In this document: piece after piece, positions 27,986 through 35,487 of the stretch
Position numbering within the stretch: the first letter of the stretch is position 1
Layout of the letters: each line of letters begins with the position of its first letter
Assembly: GCA_963843755.1 (NCBI GenBank)
Contig: CAWJLS010000003.1
Span: 124,001-188,000, forward strand
Length of the DNA: 64,000 nt
Direction: 5' to 3'
DNA from: CAWJLS01 sp963843755
GTDB taxonomy: Bacteria; Acidobacteriota; Thermoanaerobaculia; Multivoradales; DATKCC01
Translations under genes and position numbers: made by a program
The notes under the pieces: model-generated
What the model saw: the letters and a program-made list of their open reading frames with translations, nothing else
Told to the model about the DNA's origin: nothing
Database searches by the model: none

Positions 27986-29748
27986 GGCATCCCAACCTCG
28001 GAGTCGGGCCCGGAGCCAGCCCCGGAGTCGGCCCCGGCCAGGACCGAGCGCTCGGCCTCCAGCCGGGCCTCGGAGGCGGCGATCAGCTCCTCGAAGCCCT
28101 GGCGCCGGAGCGCCGAGACCGCGACGCCGTCGTAGCGCGCGGCCAGCGCCTCGGCCTGTCCGGGCGGCAGCAGGTCGGCCTTGTTGATCACCACCAGGCG
28201 GGGGATCTCCGACAGGTCCAGATCGTCGAGCAGAGAGGTCACCGCCCCGAGCTTCTGGTCCAGGTGCTCGTCGGCGCCGTCGACGATGTGGAGCAGCAGG
28301 TCCGCGTCCCCCAGCTCTTCGAGAGTCGCCCGGAAGGCGGTCACCAGGTCCTTGGGCAGGTCGGCGATGAAGCCCACCGTGTCGGTGATGATCACCTCGC
28401 CCTCGCGCGGGAAGCGCAGCCGCCGGCTGGTCGGGTCGAGGGTCATGAAGAGCTGGTCGGCCGCTTCGACCTCGCTCTCGGTCATGGCGTTGAGCAACGT
28501 CGACTTACCGGCGTTCGTGTAGCCGACGATCGAGAGCACCGGCAGCGAGGACTCCCGCCGACGCCTCCGCCGCACGTCCCGGCTTTTCGAAAGCTGCTCG
28601 ATCTGCTTCTCGAGCTTGCGGATCCGGTCGTCGATCCGCCGGCGGCCGATCTCGAGCACGGTCTCGCCCGGGCCCCGGCCGCCGATGCCGCCGGTCAGCC
28701 GGGAGAGGCCTTCGTCGCGGGCGGTGAGCCGCGGCAGGGAGTACTTGAGCTGCGCCAGCTCCACCTGGAGCTTGCCGTCGCGGCTGCGGGCACGCTGGGC
28801 GAAGATGTCGAGGATGAGCTGGGTGCGGTCGATCGCCTTGAGACCCGTGCCGTCCTCGAACGAGCGCGCCTGGCCGGGCTTGAGGTCGATGTCGAAGATC
28901 GCCACCGTGGCGCGCCGGCGCATCCCTTCGAGGACGATCTCCTGGAGCTTGCCCTTCCCCACAACGGTCTTGGGATGGACCTGGAAGCGCTTCTGGCGCA
29001 TGGAGCCGGCGACCTCGACGCCGGCCGCGTGAACCAGCTCCACCGTCTCCTCGAACCGCTCGTCGTCCGGCACGACCCCGATCACCAGGGCCCGCTCCTT
29101 GCCGCCGCTGGCGCCCGCCCGGGTCGCCCGGGAGAGCTCCGCCTCGAGCGCGTGGATCGTCTCCTGGAAATCGAGGTCGAGCCGGTGGACGTCCGGCGCC
29201 TCGACCCGGATGAACGGATCGCCGGCCGTCTCGCCCTCGTCGTGCTCGCGGGAGACCTCCGCCGGGTCGAGATAGGCGACCTCGACGCGGCCGGTGCCCC
29301 CCTCTTGCGTCGCCTCGACCATCGCCACCAGGTCGAGCCGCAGGAGCGCCAGGTCGTTCAGGTCGTCCCGGGTCAGCGGCTCGCCGCGCAGGTGGGTGTG
29401 GACCAGGCGCAGCCCGCGGAAGCGGCCGGTGCCGCCGCGCAGGCGGCCGATGTCCGGCAGGACGAGCTGGTGGGCGTCGCCGACGATCACCTCTTCGACC
29501 GAGCCCTGGCGTGACAGCAGCACGCCGACCTGGCGCCCCAGGTCGCGGGAGGTTTCGGCCAGGTGTCGGGCGAGCTCGGGGGAGACGACGTCGCGGGGAG
29601 AGACGCGCCGGCGGAACGTCCGCTCGAGCGCCTTGCGCTGAGAGGTCTTGATGCCGTGGGTGTTGCCTTCGATCTTCTGGGAGATGGGTTTGCGCTCCTG
29701 ATCGGTGGGATCGATGCGCCCCTCAGCCGTCCATCCGAAACGGATCAA
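27982..29748 (-). CDS. hflX: GTPase HflX
   Basis: The 588 residues include the HflX N-terminal domain (VVGKGKLQEIVLEGM, TQLILDIFAQRARSRDGKLQ, GGIGGRGPGETVLEIGRR), the coiled linker and the Ras-like GTPase domain: G1 GYTNAGKST near residue 405, G3 DTVGFIADLP, G4 NKAD. An extra N-terminal domain of about 190 residues (GNTHGIKTSQRKALERTF, GLRLVHTHLRGEPLTRDDL) is the long-HflX architecture. HflX splits stalled or hibernating ribosomes. TTG 29748 is the only upstream start codon found in frame and is uncertain. The gene is coupled to rsmE. Confidence 0.93.
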   Translation of the reverse strand: MIRFGWTAEGRIDPTDQERKPISQKIEGNTHGIKTSQRKALERTFRRRVSPRDVVSPELARHLAETSRDLGRQVGVLLSRQGSVEEVIVGDAHQLVLPDIGRLRGGTGRFRGLRLVHTHLRGEPLTRDDLNDLALLRLDLVAMVEATQEGGTGRVEVAYLDPAEVSREHDEGETAGDPFIRVEAPDVHRLDLDFQETIHALEAELSRATRAGASGGKERALVIGVVPDDERFEETVELVHAAGVEVAGSMRQKRFQVHPKTVVGKGKLQEIVLEGMRRRATVAIFDIDLKPGQARSFEDGTGLKAIDRTQLILDIFAQRARSRDGKLQVELAQLKYSLPRLTARDEGLSRLTGGIGGRGPGETVLEIGRRRIDDRIRKLEKQIEQLSKSRDVRRRRRRESSLPVLSIVGYTNAGKSTLLNAMTESEVEAADQLFMTLDPTSRRLRFPREGEVIITDTVGFIADLPKDLVTAFRATLEELGDADLLLHIVDGADEHLDQKLGAVTSLLDDLDLSEIPRLVVINKADLLPPGQAEALAARYDGVAVSALRRQGFEELIAASEARLEAERSVLAGADSGAGSGPDSEVGMP

Positions 29749-29834
29749 GCAGGAAAGCTGACGGGACTCCTTCTCCTCTAGAACGGCCGCCTGACCTCGT
29801 CGCTTCCCGGAAGGGGAGCGAGCGCGGGACCTCC

Positions 29835-30004
29835 GGTCGATCGGAAGGACCGGGGGCCTCGGGGGCCGGCTCGTGTGAACACACTCCGGGGGGGCTGCAC
29901 TCGCCTGCCCGAGCGCCCGCGACGGGCTGGACGTTCACTCCGCACGGCCCCAGTGGGCGCGGGCGCCGAGCACCCGCCGAGGCCCCCGGTCCTTCCGATC
30001 GACC
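29835..30004 (-). repeat. Structured palindromic repeat, copy C (170 bp, inverted)
   Basis: The terminal arms GGTCGATCGGAAGGACCGGG (continuing to 28 bp) are perfectly complementary to each other. Read on the minus strand, the interior carries the same core blocks as the other copies: GGGTGCTCGGCGCCCGCGCC, TCGCGGGCGCTCGGGCAGG and GAGCCGGCCCCCG. A small extra hairpin TGTG-TT-CACA lies before the last block. Arm sequences differ from copies A and B. Confidence 0.88.
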
Positions 30005-30080
30005 TCCCTGCCCCGGCGAAACGGCCTCGACCGCCGGATCGCTTTACCCCCTCCCCCGAAATGCCAGGCGCTCCGTCCTT

Positions 30081-30124
30081 CAGAAGGGGGTGCTTCGCCC
30101 CTCAGAACGGCGTGCTTCGCCGAA
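30081..30124 (+). repeat. Two tandem 22-bp hairpin repeats
   Basis: CAGAAGGGGGTGCTTCGCCC and CAGAACGGCGTGCTTCGCCG follow one another with a 22-bp period. The loop region TGCTTCGCC is constant, while the stem bases change on both sides (GGGG/CCCC against CGGCG/CGCCG), so pairing is kept. Confidence 0.7.
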
Positions 30125-30179
30125 GGGTTCGTCGGGAGCGATCCAGGTGGCAAGCCATGGCGATGCGTCTCGGCAGGGA

Positions 30180-30347
30180 GGCCGGGTGGCGGGACCGGGG
30201 CTCCCGGCGGGTGCTCGACGCCCGCGCCCACGATGACCCTTCGGAGGGGAGGACGGTCTGTCGCGGGCGCTCGCGCAGGCGAGCACCACGCCCCGCAGCC
30301 GAGCCATGCGAGCCGGCCCCCGGGAGCCCCGGTCCCGCCACCCGGCC
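30180..30347 (+). repeat. Structured palindromic repeat, copy B (168 bp)
   Basis: The terminal arms GGCCGGGTGGCGGGACCGGG (27 bp in all) are perfectly complementary. The interior has GGGTGCTCGACGCCCGCGCC, TCGCGGGCGCTCGCGCAGG, CGAGCAC and GAGCCGGCCCCCG. The apex carries CCCT-TCGG-AGGG, a stable tetraloop hairpin absent from the other copies. It ends 8 bp before the mutS stop codon. Confidence 0.88.
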
Positions 30348-30355
30348 GGTGTTCC

Positions 30356-33097
30356 CTACCGCGACGGCCCTTTCAACATCTCCCGCAGCTCGTGGAGCAA
30401 GTTCAACGCGTCGAGCGGCGTCATCCGCTCGATCGGCGCCGCGCGCAGCTTCTCCGCCGCCAGCTCCTCGGCCGCCGTGAACAGCCCGAGCTGCCCTTGC
30501 CGGCTCGCCTCCTTGGGCCCCCGCTTGCCGCGGGCGATCCGCGGCTTGCCGGCCAGGTCGTACTCCTGGGCTTCGAGATTCCCCAGCACCTCGTCCGCCC
30601 GGTCCAGCACCTTGGGCGGCAGGCCGGCCAGCCGGGCCACCTGGATGCCGTACGACTTGTCCGCGCTCCCCGGCACCACCCGCCGCAGGAAGACGATCCG
30701 GTCGTCCCACTCCTTGACCGACAGGGTCCGGTTGACCACTCGCGACAGCAGCGCCGCCAGCTCGGTCAGCTCGTGGTAGTGGGTCGCGAACAGCGTCTTC
30801 GGGCGCCCCAGGCCCTCCTGCCCATCCGCGGAGCGGCCTTCATGCAAGTACTCGACGATCGCCCACGCCAGCGACAGGCCGTCGAAGGTCGCCGTCCCCC
30901 GGCCGACCTCGTCCAGGATCACCAGGCTCTGGGAGGTGGCGTGGTGGAGGATGTTGGCGGTCTCGATCATCTCCACCATGAAGGTCGACTCGCCCCGGGC
31001 CAGGTCGTCGCTCGCCCCGACGCGGGTGAAGATCCGGTCGACGACGCCGATCTCCGCGGCGTCGGCCGGCACGAAGCTCCCCGCCTGGGCCATCAGGACG
31101 ATCAGCGCCACCTGCCGCAGGTAGGTCGACTTGCCGCCCATGTTCGGGCCGGTCAGCACCACGATCTGGGCCTCGTCGCCGTCCAGGTCGGTGTCGTTGG
31201 GGACGAACGCGTCCGAGGTGGCCGACTCGACCACCGGGTGGCGCCCTTCGTCGATCCGGATCGGCCCGCCTTCGGCACCCATGGTCGGCTCGACGTAGCG
31301 GTTGCGGACCGCCACCTCGGCGAACGAGCCGAGGGCGTCGAGGGTGCCGATGGCGGCGGCGGCGGCGGAGAGGCCCGCCCCGGTGGCCACCACCTCGGCC
31401 ACCAGCCGGCGGAAGTGCAGCTCTTCGAGGGCGAGCTGGCGCTCTTCGGCCGACAGCACCCGCTCCTCCAGCTCCTTGATCTCCGGCGTGATGTAGCGCT
31501 CGGCGTTGACCAGGGTCTGCTTGCGGATGTAGTGGTCCGGCACCAGGCCGGCGTTCGCCTTGGTGACCTCGACGTAGTAGCCGAAGACCTTGTTGTAGCG
31601 GATCTTGAGCGAGCCGATGCCGGTCGCCTGCCGCTCCCGCTCCTCCATCGCCAGGATGTGGCGCTTCGAGTCGTGGGCCAGCGACCGGTTCTCGTCGAGC
31701 TCCGGGTCGACCCCCTCGGCGATGACGCCGCCGTCCGAGAGCTTGGCCGACGGCTCCTCCTGGAGCACCCGCCCGAGCTCGGCGGCGAGGCCGGCCACCG
31801 GGTCCGCCCCGGCCAGCCCGGCCAGCAGCTCCGAAGCCTCCGACGCGGCACCGCCGAGCTCGGCGAACAGGGCGGGCAGCTCGCCCAGGCTGTCGCGGAG
31901 CGTCGCCGCCTCCCGCGGCGTGAGGCTTCCCAGGACGGCGCGCGACAAGAGGCGCTCGAGGTCGCCGACCCGGCCCAGGCGCTCCCGCAGGCGCTCCCGC
32001 AGCGGGCCGTCCTCGACCAGCACCCGCACCGCCCGGTGGCGCCGGGCGATCGCCTCGGGGTCGCGCAGGGGGCGGCGCAGCCAGTCGCGGAGCGTCCGCC
32101 CACCAGGCGCGGTGGCCGTCCGGTCGAGCACCGCCGCCAGGGTGCCCTTCTTGCCGCCCTCCCGCAGGGTCCGGAAGATCTCCAGGTTCGCCAGGGTGGT
32201 CGGGTCGAGCACCAGGCGCTCGCCCTGGTCGCGCACGGCGAGCCGGCGCACGTGGTCGAGCTCGCTGTGCTGGGTGTCGCGGGCGTAGGCCAGGGCCGCG
32301 GCGGCCGCCTCGACCGCGGGCTCCCCCTCGGTCAGGCCGAACCCGCGCAGGGTGGAGACCCCGAGCTGGCGCTCCAGGAGGTCGGCCGCGCGGCGGGCGT
32401 CCGGCCAGCGCTCGGGCCCGACGGAGGAGAGGCAGGGGCCGCGGCGCTCCGCCCCGGTGGCGAACCCGCCCAGCCACTGGTCGATCTCGGCCGGCAGACC
32501 GGCGTCGGAGGAGCCGTCCTCGGCCGCCCGGTAGATCACTTCCCGCGGCGACAGCACCCGCAGGTCGTCGACCGCCTCCTTGGGGTCGTGCCAGCGCCGG
32601 ACGAAGAACTGCCCGGTCGAGACGTCGAGGAAGGCGCCGGCCCCCGCCCCGGCCTCGGCACCGTCTCCGGAGCCCCCCTCCTCGCGCCAGACGACGCTCG
32701 CCAGGAGGTTGTCCTCCTTCCCCTCCAGCAGCGTCGGCTCCGACAGCGTCCCCGGGGTGACCACCCGGGTGACCTCCCGCTTGACCAGCCCCTTCGCCTC
32801 GGCCGGGTCCTCCACCTGGTCGCAGATCGCCACCTTGTAGCCGGCCTCGAGCGCCTTCCCGAGATAGGTCTGGAGGGCGTGGTGCGGCACGCCGCACATC
32901 GGAACCTCGCTCTCCTTCCCCTTGTGGCGCGCGGTGAGCGTCACCTCGAGCACCGGCGCGGCGGTGCGTGCGTCGTCGAAGAAGAGCTCGTAGAAGTCGC
33001 CCATCCGGTAGAAGACGAGCGCGTCCGGATGCTCCTCCTTGACCTCCAAATAGTGGCGGAGCATGGGGGTGAGCTCGACTGTCGCGGCTTTCGGCAT
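30356..33097 (-). CDS. mutS: DNA mismatch repair protein MutS
   Basis: The 913 residues have the mismatch-recognition motif FYELFFDDA (F35-Y36-E37, the Phe-x-Glu wedge), connector, lever and clamp domains, and the ABC-type ATPase: Walker A TGPNMGGKSTYLRQ near residue 649, signature region STFMVEMIETANILHHAT, Walker B SLVILDEVGRGT and FATHYHEL. The C-terminus has a short dimerisation/beta-clamp region. It recognises mispairs and recruits MutL, which is not in the window. The start shares a palindromic -10 box with divergent tsaB. Confidence 0.97.
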   Translation of the reverse strand: MPKAATVELTPMLRHYLEVKEEHPDALVFYRMGDFYELFFDDARTAAPVLEVTLTARHKGKESEVPMCGVPHHALQTYLGKALEAGYKVAICDQVEDPAEAKGLVKREVTRVVTPGTLSEPTLLEGKEDNLLASVVWREEGGSGDGAEAGAGAGAFLDVSTGQFFVRRWHDPKEAVDDLRVLSPREVIYRAAEDGSSDAGLPAEIDQWLGGFATGAERRGPCLSSVGPERWPDARRAADLLERQLGVSTLRGFGLTEGEPAVEAAAAALAYARDTQHSELDHVRRLAVRDQGERLVLDPTTLANLEIFRTLREGGKKGTLAAVLDRTATAPGGRTLRDWLRRPLRDPEAIARRHRAVRVLVEDGPLRERLRERLGRVGDLERLLSRAVLGSLTPREAATLRDSLGELPALFAELGGAASEASELLAGLAGADPVAGLAAELGRVLQEEPSAKLSDGGVIAEGVDPELDENRSLAHDSKRHILAMEERERQATGIGSLKIRYNKVFGYYVEVTKANAGLVPDHYIRKQTLVNAERYITPEIKELEERVLSAEERQLALEELHFRRLVAEVVATGAGLSAAAAAIGTLDALGSFAEVAVRNRYVEPTMGAEGGPIRIDEGRHPVVESATSDAFVPNDTDLDGDEAQIVVLTGPNMGGKSTYLRQVALIVLMAQAGSFVPADAAEIGVVDRIFTRVGASDDLARGESTFMVEMIETANILHHATSQSLVILDEVGRGTATFDGLSLAWAIVEYLHEGRSADGQEGLGRPKTLFATHYHELTELAALLSRVVNRTLSVKEWDDRIVFLRRVVPGSADKSYGIQVARLAGLPPKVLDRADEVLGNLEAQEYDLAGKPRIARGKRGPKEASRQGQLGLFTAAEELAAEKLRAAPIERMTPLDALNLLHELREMLKGPSR

Positions 33098-33106
33098 GAG
33101 CGCGAA

Positions 33107-33114
33107 AGTATACT
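33107..33114. promoter_or_regulatory. Bidirectional promoter with a shared palindromic -10 (mutS / tsaB)
   Basis: AGTATACT reads TATACT on both strands. On the minus strand it is 9 nt before mutS ATG 33097; on the plus strand 6 nt before tsaB GTG 33121. Only 23 bp separate the two start codons, so both transcripts must start at or next to their start codons. Confidence 0.6.
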
Positions 33115-33120
33115 GCCCGG

Positions 33121-33960
33121 GTGAGCCCCTCCCCCCCTCCAGGCCCCGGCGCGCTCCTCCTCGCCATGGACACCGCGTCGCCGACGGTGAGCGTCGCGGT
33201 CGGCCGTGGCGGCGAGGCGTTGGCGGTCCGCTCGGTCGAGCTCCGACGCTCCTCCGAGGCGCTGTTGCGGCTGGTCGACGAGGCGCTCGAAGAGGCCGGC
33301 GCCGGGCTCCGCGATCTGGACGGAATCCTCGCCCTGCGCGGACCGGGGAGCTTCACCGGGCTCCGGGTCGGCCTGGCGACCGCCTTCGGTCTGCACCAGG
33401 CGCTCGGAACCCCGGCCACCGCGGTCCCCACGCTCGAGGTGCTGGTGTCCGCGGCCCAGGCGGTCCAAGCGGTCCGGGCCGCCCGGGCCGAAGACACCGG
33501 GGGAACCGTCCAGGATGGGGCCCGCAGCAAGGTCACCTCTGGCGACACTGGCGGCACTGGCGGAACCGTCAGCCGGACTGCGGCCGTCGTCGACGCGCTC
33601 CGCGGCCAGTGGTTCACCCAGCTCTTCACCGACGGTGACGGAGCGGGCGAGGCGGCGATCCTCGATCCGGCCCAGGTCGCGGCCCATCGGCCGGCCGTCG
33701 TCGTCGGCCACGGAGCGGCCCGGCTCGCCGACGCCCCGGAGGGCCCGCGCGGCGCCGAGGTTCTCGACCTGGCCGACCCCGCCTGGTCCGGCCCGACCCT
33801 GGCGGAGGCCGCCCTGCTCTATCGCCCCCGCTCCTGGGACCCGGACACCCTCACTCACCCGCTCTACCTGCGGGCCCCGGCAGTGACCCTGCCCAAGCGA
33901 CGCCCGGTCCCCCTGCCTCCGGCGGCGGAAGCCGATGAGGCCGATCAGGACGGGCGATGA
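33121..33960 (+). CDS. tsaB: tRNA threonylcarbamoyladenosine synthesis protein TsaB
   Basis: The 279 residues belong to the ASKHA fold: LLAMDTASPTVSVAV, SEALLRLVDEAL, DGILALRGPGSFTGLRVGLATAFGL, and later AVVDALRGQWFTQLF. TsaB partners TsaD and TsaE in making t6A37 of ANN-decoding tRNAs. An insert at residues 123-155, rich in Gly/Thr (GDTGGTGGTVS) and encoded by small GC repeats, is absent from usual TsaB. GTG 33121 is supported by the TATACT box 6 nt upstream (leaderless). It overlaps rimI by 4 nt. Confidence 0.93.
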   Translation: MSPSPPPGPGALLLAMDTASPTVSVAVGRGGEALAVRSVELRRSSEALLRLVDEALEEAGAGLRDLDGILALRGPGSFTGLRVGLATAFGLHQALGTPATAVPTLEVLVSAAQAVQAVRAARAEDTGGTVQDGARSKVTSGDTGGTGGTVSRTAAVVDALRGQWFTQLFTDGDGAGEAAILDPAQVAAHRPAVVVGHGAARLADAPEGPRGAEVLDLADPAWSGPTLAEAALLYRPRSWDPDTLTHPLYLRAPAVTLPKRRPVPLPPAAEADEADQDGR

Positions 33961-34598
33961 CCCCCGGTCGCGGCGGGCGCCGGACGATCCGCTACGCCCG
34001 CTCCGCCGACCTCCTCGCCCTCGTCGCCCTCGAACGCGCGGCGTTCGCCTCCCCCTGGTCGGAGACCCTGCTGCGCCAGGAGCTCGAGGCGGCCAACGGG
34101 CACCGGGTGGCCGACGCCCCCGGCCCCCACGGGGCGTTCGTCCTGGTCGCGGAGGGTCCGTGCTCGAGCGCCGGCCTCCCGGAGATCTCGCCCGACCTCC
34201 CGCCCGCCGTTCCAGCCGACGCCCGGCCCGAAGGATCGACCGAAGCTCCGGCCGCAGATTCGACCGGCCTCGAGCAGGGAGAGCCGGGCCCCAGGCTTCT
34301 CGGCTACGCGGCCTTCCGCACGGTGCTCGACGAGTCCGAGCTCCTGCGGGTGGCGGTCGCCCCGGCCAGCCGCCGGAGCGGCCTCGGACGAACCCTGGTC
34401 GAGAGCGGCCTGCGGGAGGCGGCGCGACGGGGGGCGGCCCGCTGCCTGCTCGAGGTGCGGAGCGACAACGCCGCCGCCATCGCCCTCTACCGGTCCCTCG
34501 GCTTCGCCGCCTGCGGTGAGCGCGCCGGCTACTATCCGGACGGCCGGGACGCCCTGCTGATGGCCCGCGGCCTGGAGCCGCCGCCGCGAGAGCCCTGA
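33957..34598 (+). CDS. rimI: GNAT acetyltransferase RimI (ribosomal protein S18 alanine N-acetyltransferase)
   Basis: The 213 residues have the RimI N-terminus (IRYARSADLLALVALERAAFASPWSE) and the acetyl-CoA loop (LLRVAVAPASRRSGLGRTLV), followed by CLLEVRSDNAAAIALYRSLGF and AGYYPDGRDALLM. An insert of about 45 residues, rich in Pro/Glu/Ala (residues 68-108), splits the N-terminal half. The tsaB-rimI pairing is common in bacteria. It starts inside the tsaB stop (ATGA). Confidence 0.92.
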   Translation: MTPGRGGRRTIRYARSADLLALVALERAAFASPWSETLLRQELEAANGHRVADAPGPHGAFVLVAEGPCSSAGLPEISPDLPPAVPADARPEGSTEAPAADSTGLEQGEPGPRLLGYAAFRTVLDESELLRVAVAPASRRSGLGRTLVESGLREAARRGAARCLLEVRSDNAAAIALYRSLGFAACGERAGYYPDGRDALLMARGLEPPPREP

Positions 34599-34755
34599 GC
34601 GCCCGTCGCTCCGCCAGGGGAGCACCGCTCTGCCAGAAGGCCACCGGCACCGGCTCCCGAGGCGCCGTCGCCGAGTCTCCGGAGCCTGCCTCACCGGTCC
34701 CTCATCTCTCCCTCACTTGCCCGTCACGCCCCCGTCGGCGGGCCGTCGCGCAATC

Positions 34756-34784
34756 TTGATACCGGTCGCGGGCGATGGTATGGT
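34756..34784 (+). promoter_or_regulatory. Sigma70-type promoter upstream of the YdcH-like gene
   Basis: TTGATA (34756-34761), 17 bp, TATGGT (34779-34784). Both hexamers are close to consensus with ideal spacing. The predicted start is near 34791. Confidence 0.6.
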
Positions 34785-34802
34785 GAGCGCACCGCGAGGA
34801 CC

Positions 34803-34886
34803 ATGAAGCTCCTTCCGGAACATCCCTCAGACCAGTCGAACCAGGCGGCGGGTGCGTGTATCCCGGCCGGAGTCGGTGCGCGTTGA
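34803..34886 (+). CDS. Possible 27-residue leader peptide
   Basis: ATG 34803 is about 12 nt into the predicted transcript and has GAGGA just upstream. It reads MKLLPEHPSDQSNQAAGACI and seven more residues, then TGA inside a stem-loop. The position fits an attenuator-like leader ORF, but there is no run of a single amino acid and no homology I recognise. Confidence 0.25.
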   Translation: MKLLPEHPSDQSNQAAGACIPAGVGAR

Positions 34887-35062
34887 GCGTCCGGCGCTCA
34901 GCTCCGTCTTCGAGCCCCTGCCGTCTTCTCTATGCACCCGCCCACCCGCGGACGGTCCGCCGACCGGATCGGCCGCCGGGCTCGCCGGACTCCGCCCGAC
35001 CCGTACCCGATCGCCGGGAGGGTCGTGCCTTCTCCTACCCGCAACCGTAAGGAGGACGATCG

Positions 35063-35302
35063 ATGACCACCGAAGACCACGATGCGCTGGCTCGCGAGCT
35101 TCTGGAGACCGACGGCGAGTTTCGCCGGCTCTACGACGACCACCAGGAGTGCGAGCGGCGCCTCGACGAGCTCAACGCCAAGTCCCTCCTCTCTCAGGAC
35201 GACGAGATCGAGGAGAAGAAGCTCAAGATCCACAAGCTCGCCTTGAAGGACCGCATGGAGCAGCTCGTCCGCTCCCACGAGGACCTGCGCGCCACGGCCT
35301 GA
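35063..35302 (+). CDS. YdcH/DUF465 family small coiled-coil protein
   Basis: The 79 residues form an alpha-helical hairpin: EFRRLYDDHQECERRLDELNAK then DDEIEEKKLKIHKLALKDRMEQLVRSH, the pattern of YdcH (DUF465), a cytosolic protein of unknown role. The start has a strong AAGGAGG 9 nt upstream. It is preceded by a long leader and followed by a strong hairpin, so it is probably monocistronic. Confidence 0.85.
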   Translation: MTTEDHDALARELLETDGEFRRLYDDHQECERRLDELNAKSLLSQDDEIEEKKLKIHKLALKDRMEQLVRSHEDLRATA

Positions 35303-35348
35303 GCCGGGCCGTCGCCTCGCGGCCGGCTTCCGCGGCCGGCCGCCCACT

Positions 35349-35396
35349 GACCCCTCCGGTTCCCCGGTAGACTCCGGGGGAACAACCGGAGGGGTC
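35349..35396 (+). terminator. Intrinsic-type terminator hairpin after the YdcH-like gene
   Basis: GACCCCTCCGGTTCCCC pairs with GGGGAACaACCGGAGGGGTC across a short loop (one bulged A), one of the strongest stems in the window. GGTTCGTTCTG follows, only moderately U-rich. Confidence 0.7.
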
Positions 35397-35487
35397 GGTT
35401 CGTTCTGACCGGCGAGCTCCACCCCCTCGAACCCGCGCCGCGCGGCCACCGCCGCGGCGAAACACCGACCGACCGAGACATCGATTG

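Larger units (their letters stand above)
29749..30355. other. Intergenic region between hflX and mutS holding two inverted structured repeats
   Basis: This 607-bp gene-free stretch contains repeat copy C (29835-30004, reversed), copy B (30180-30347) and, between them, two tandem small hairpins (30081-30124). No convincing coding region was seen. It separates the start of hflX from the end of mutS. Confidence 0.8.
34599..35062 (+). other. Gene-poor stretch with a strong promoter and long leader
   Basis: These 464 bp hold a good sigma70-type promoter (34756-34784), then about 270 nt of transcribed leader before the YdcH-like gene. The leader includes a possible 27-codon ORF (34803-34886) and a perfect stem TGAGCG-TCCGG-CGCTCA (34884-34900) that takes in its stop codon. 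No known riboswitch was recognised. Confidence 0.5.

Noticed and set aside
26383..30347. Treating the repeat copies as an insertion sequence or CRISPR
   Set aside because: No transposase, no clear target-site duplication, no regular spacing or spacers; arms differ between copies.
30233..33124. Open frame of about 960 codons antisense to mutS
   Set aside because: It is a codon-position shadow of mutS; its first codons also run through repeat copy B.
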